Assembly (NCBI GenBank): GCA_026388915.1 | Contig: JAPLIW010000439.1 | Span: forward strand, 1-5,032 | Reading direction: 5' to 3' | DNA length: 5,032 nt | Source: Deltaproteobacteria bacterium | Lineage (GTDB): Bacteria; Desulfobacterota; SM23-61 | Shown: positions 4,730 to 5,032 of the stretch, in pieces | Layout: every line of letters starts with the position of its first letter | How positions within the stretch are numbered: the stretch's first letter is position 1 | The notes under the pieces: model-generated | What the model was told of the DNA's origin: nothing | What the model saw: the letters and a program-made list of their open reading frames with translations, nothing else | Database searches by the model: none | Position numbers and translations under genes: made by a program

Positions 4730-4830
4730 CTGGTTGCTGGTTTCTGGTTGCTCGTTCCTGGTTTCTGTTTTCCTGTGGGAGGCTTCCGCAAACAAGAACG
4801 AGTAACGAGCAACCCGCAACGAGTAACCAG
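4730..4830. repeat. Inverted 7-bp repeat arrays forming a ~100-nt hairpin after the acyltransferase gene
   Basis: The left array is six gap-free heptamers (4730-4771): CTGGTTG, CTGGTTT, CTGGTTG, CTCGTTC, CTGGTTT, CTGTTTT. The right array (4799-4826) is CGAGTAA, CGAGCAA, CCCGCAA, CGAGTAA, with related flanking units. The arms 4730-4767 and 4793-4830 are complementary at about 30 of 38 positions. The middle carries its own hairpin, TGTGGGA (4774-4780) with TTCCGCA (4784-4790). The structure begins 8 nt after the stop codon, so it may act as a terminator or transcript-stabilising stem, although no T run follows directly. Confidence 0.7.
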
Positions 4831-4845
4831 TGGCGGCTTTTACTC

Positions 4846-4890
4846 CGAACTCCGTAGGGGCGACCCGGCGGGTCGCCCCTACGAACTCCG
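4846..4890. repeat. Perfect GC-rich palindrome flanked by 9-bp direct repeats
   Basis: CGTAGGGGCGACCC (4853-4866) and its exact complement (4870-4883) form a 14-bp stem with a GGC loop. CGAACTCCG occurs on both sides (4846-4854 and 4882-4890), overlapping the stem ends by two bases. The flanks themselves fit 7-bp units (ACTCCGA at 4842-4848 and 4885-4891). This looks like a REP-type palindrome inserted into a heptamer tract. Palindromes of the GTAGGGGCG type recur across many bacterial genomes as far as I recall. It could also serve as a terminator stem in front of the next gene. Confidence 0.7.
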
Positions 4891-4906
4891 AACTTATTTT
4901 GCCAAA

Positions 4907-4913
4907 AAGGAGG
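4907..4913 (+). promoter_or_regulatory. Ribosome-binding site of the crotonase-family gene
   Basis: AAGGAGG lies 5 nt before ATG 4919. It is a full-consensus site and fixes the start of the partial gene at the window edge. Confidence 0.85.
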
Positions 4914-4918
4914 CATCC

Positions 4919-5032
4919 ATGGCTAATGACGCAATCAAGTGGGAAGTGAAGGATGGAGTGGGAACGGTAACCCTCAACCGTCCGGAGAAGCGCAATGCCA
5001 TCAACGATGAGGTACTTCACGGGCTTTCCAAG
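4919..5032 (+). CDS. Enoyl-CoA hydratase/isomerase (crotonase) family protein, N-terminal part only
   Basis: The 38 codons before the window edge are open and read as the start of a crotonase-fold protein. A first beta strand (IKWEVKDGVGTVTLNRPE) is followed by the hallmark VTLNRPEKRNAI (residues 16-27) and the beginning of the helix NDEVLHGLSK. Crotonase proteins hydrate, isomerise or cleave acyl-CoA substrates, mostly in fatty-acid, aromatic or butanoate pathways; full length is usually about 255-265 residues. The catalytic Glu positions and oxyanion-hole glycine lie beyond the window, so the precise reaction cannot be assigned. The gene is separated from the acyltransferase by two large hairpins, which argues against a tight operon. 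Confidence 0.88.
   Translation, partial: MANDAIKWEVKDGVGTVTLNRPEKRNAINDEVLHGLSK

Overview
The window (about 5 kb, fairly GC-rich coding DNA) reads as chromosomal DNA from an anaerobic bacterium. The best guess is a deltaproteobacterium / Desulfobacterota-type lineage. This rests on a Thi4-type thiazole synthase with a sulfide-using signature, a short-form ThiC, a QueG-like iron-sulfur protein, and intergenic DNA crowded with small palindromic and 7-bp repeats. The taxonomic call is inference; no rRNA or marker gene is present.

Layout, all genes on the + strand: (1) 1-126, the end of a dispersed inverted-repeat element followed by 7-bp repeat tracts that supply the ribosome-binding site of the first gene. 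(2) 127-1290, a QueG-family double [4Fe-4S] protein with C-terminal HEAT repeats whose key catalytic Asp appears to be missing. (3) 1291-1619, a long hairpin behind gene 1, then a near-consensus sigma70 promoter, a complete TPP riboswitch, an intrinsic terminator and a strong ribosome-binding site. (4) 1620-2405 thi4 and 2435-3715 thiC, a two-gene thiamin operon. (5) 3716-4100, a gene-free 385-bp stretch with heptamer repeats and a 185-bp MITE-like element built as a symmetrical set of five hairpins. (6) 4101-4721, a PlsC-family acyltransferase. (7) 4722-4918, a long heptamer-based hairpin and a second, very GC-rich perfect hairpin. (8) 4919 to the window end, the first 38 codons of an enoyl-CoA hydratase/isomerase (crotonase) family gene.

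How the genes work together: Thi4 makes the thiazole half and ThiC the pyrimidine half of thiamin, and a single TPP riboswitch-terminator ahead of thi4 can shut both off when thiamin pyrophosphate is plentiful. The enzymes that join and phosphorylate the halves (ThiE, ThiD, ThiL) are not in the window. The QueG-like gene, the acyltransferase and the crotonase are each separated from the operon by hairpin-rich DNA and look like independent units.

The most unusual non-coding signal is that the repeat tracts in the gaps outside the thiamin operon share an exact 7-bp period (units such as GCTCCAT, GCTCATA, CTCGTTA, CTGGTTG, CGAGTAA, ACTCCGA). Several are arranged as inverted arrays that fold into long hairpins, and one runs into the 3' end of a coding sequence.
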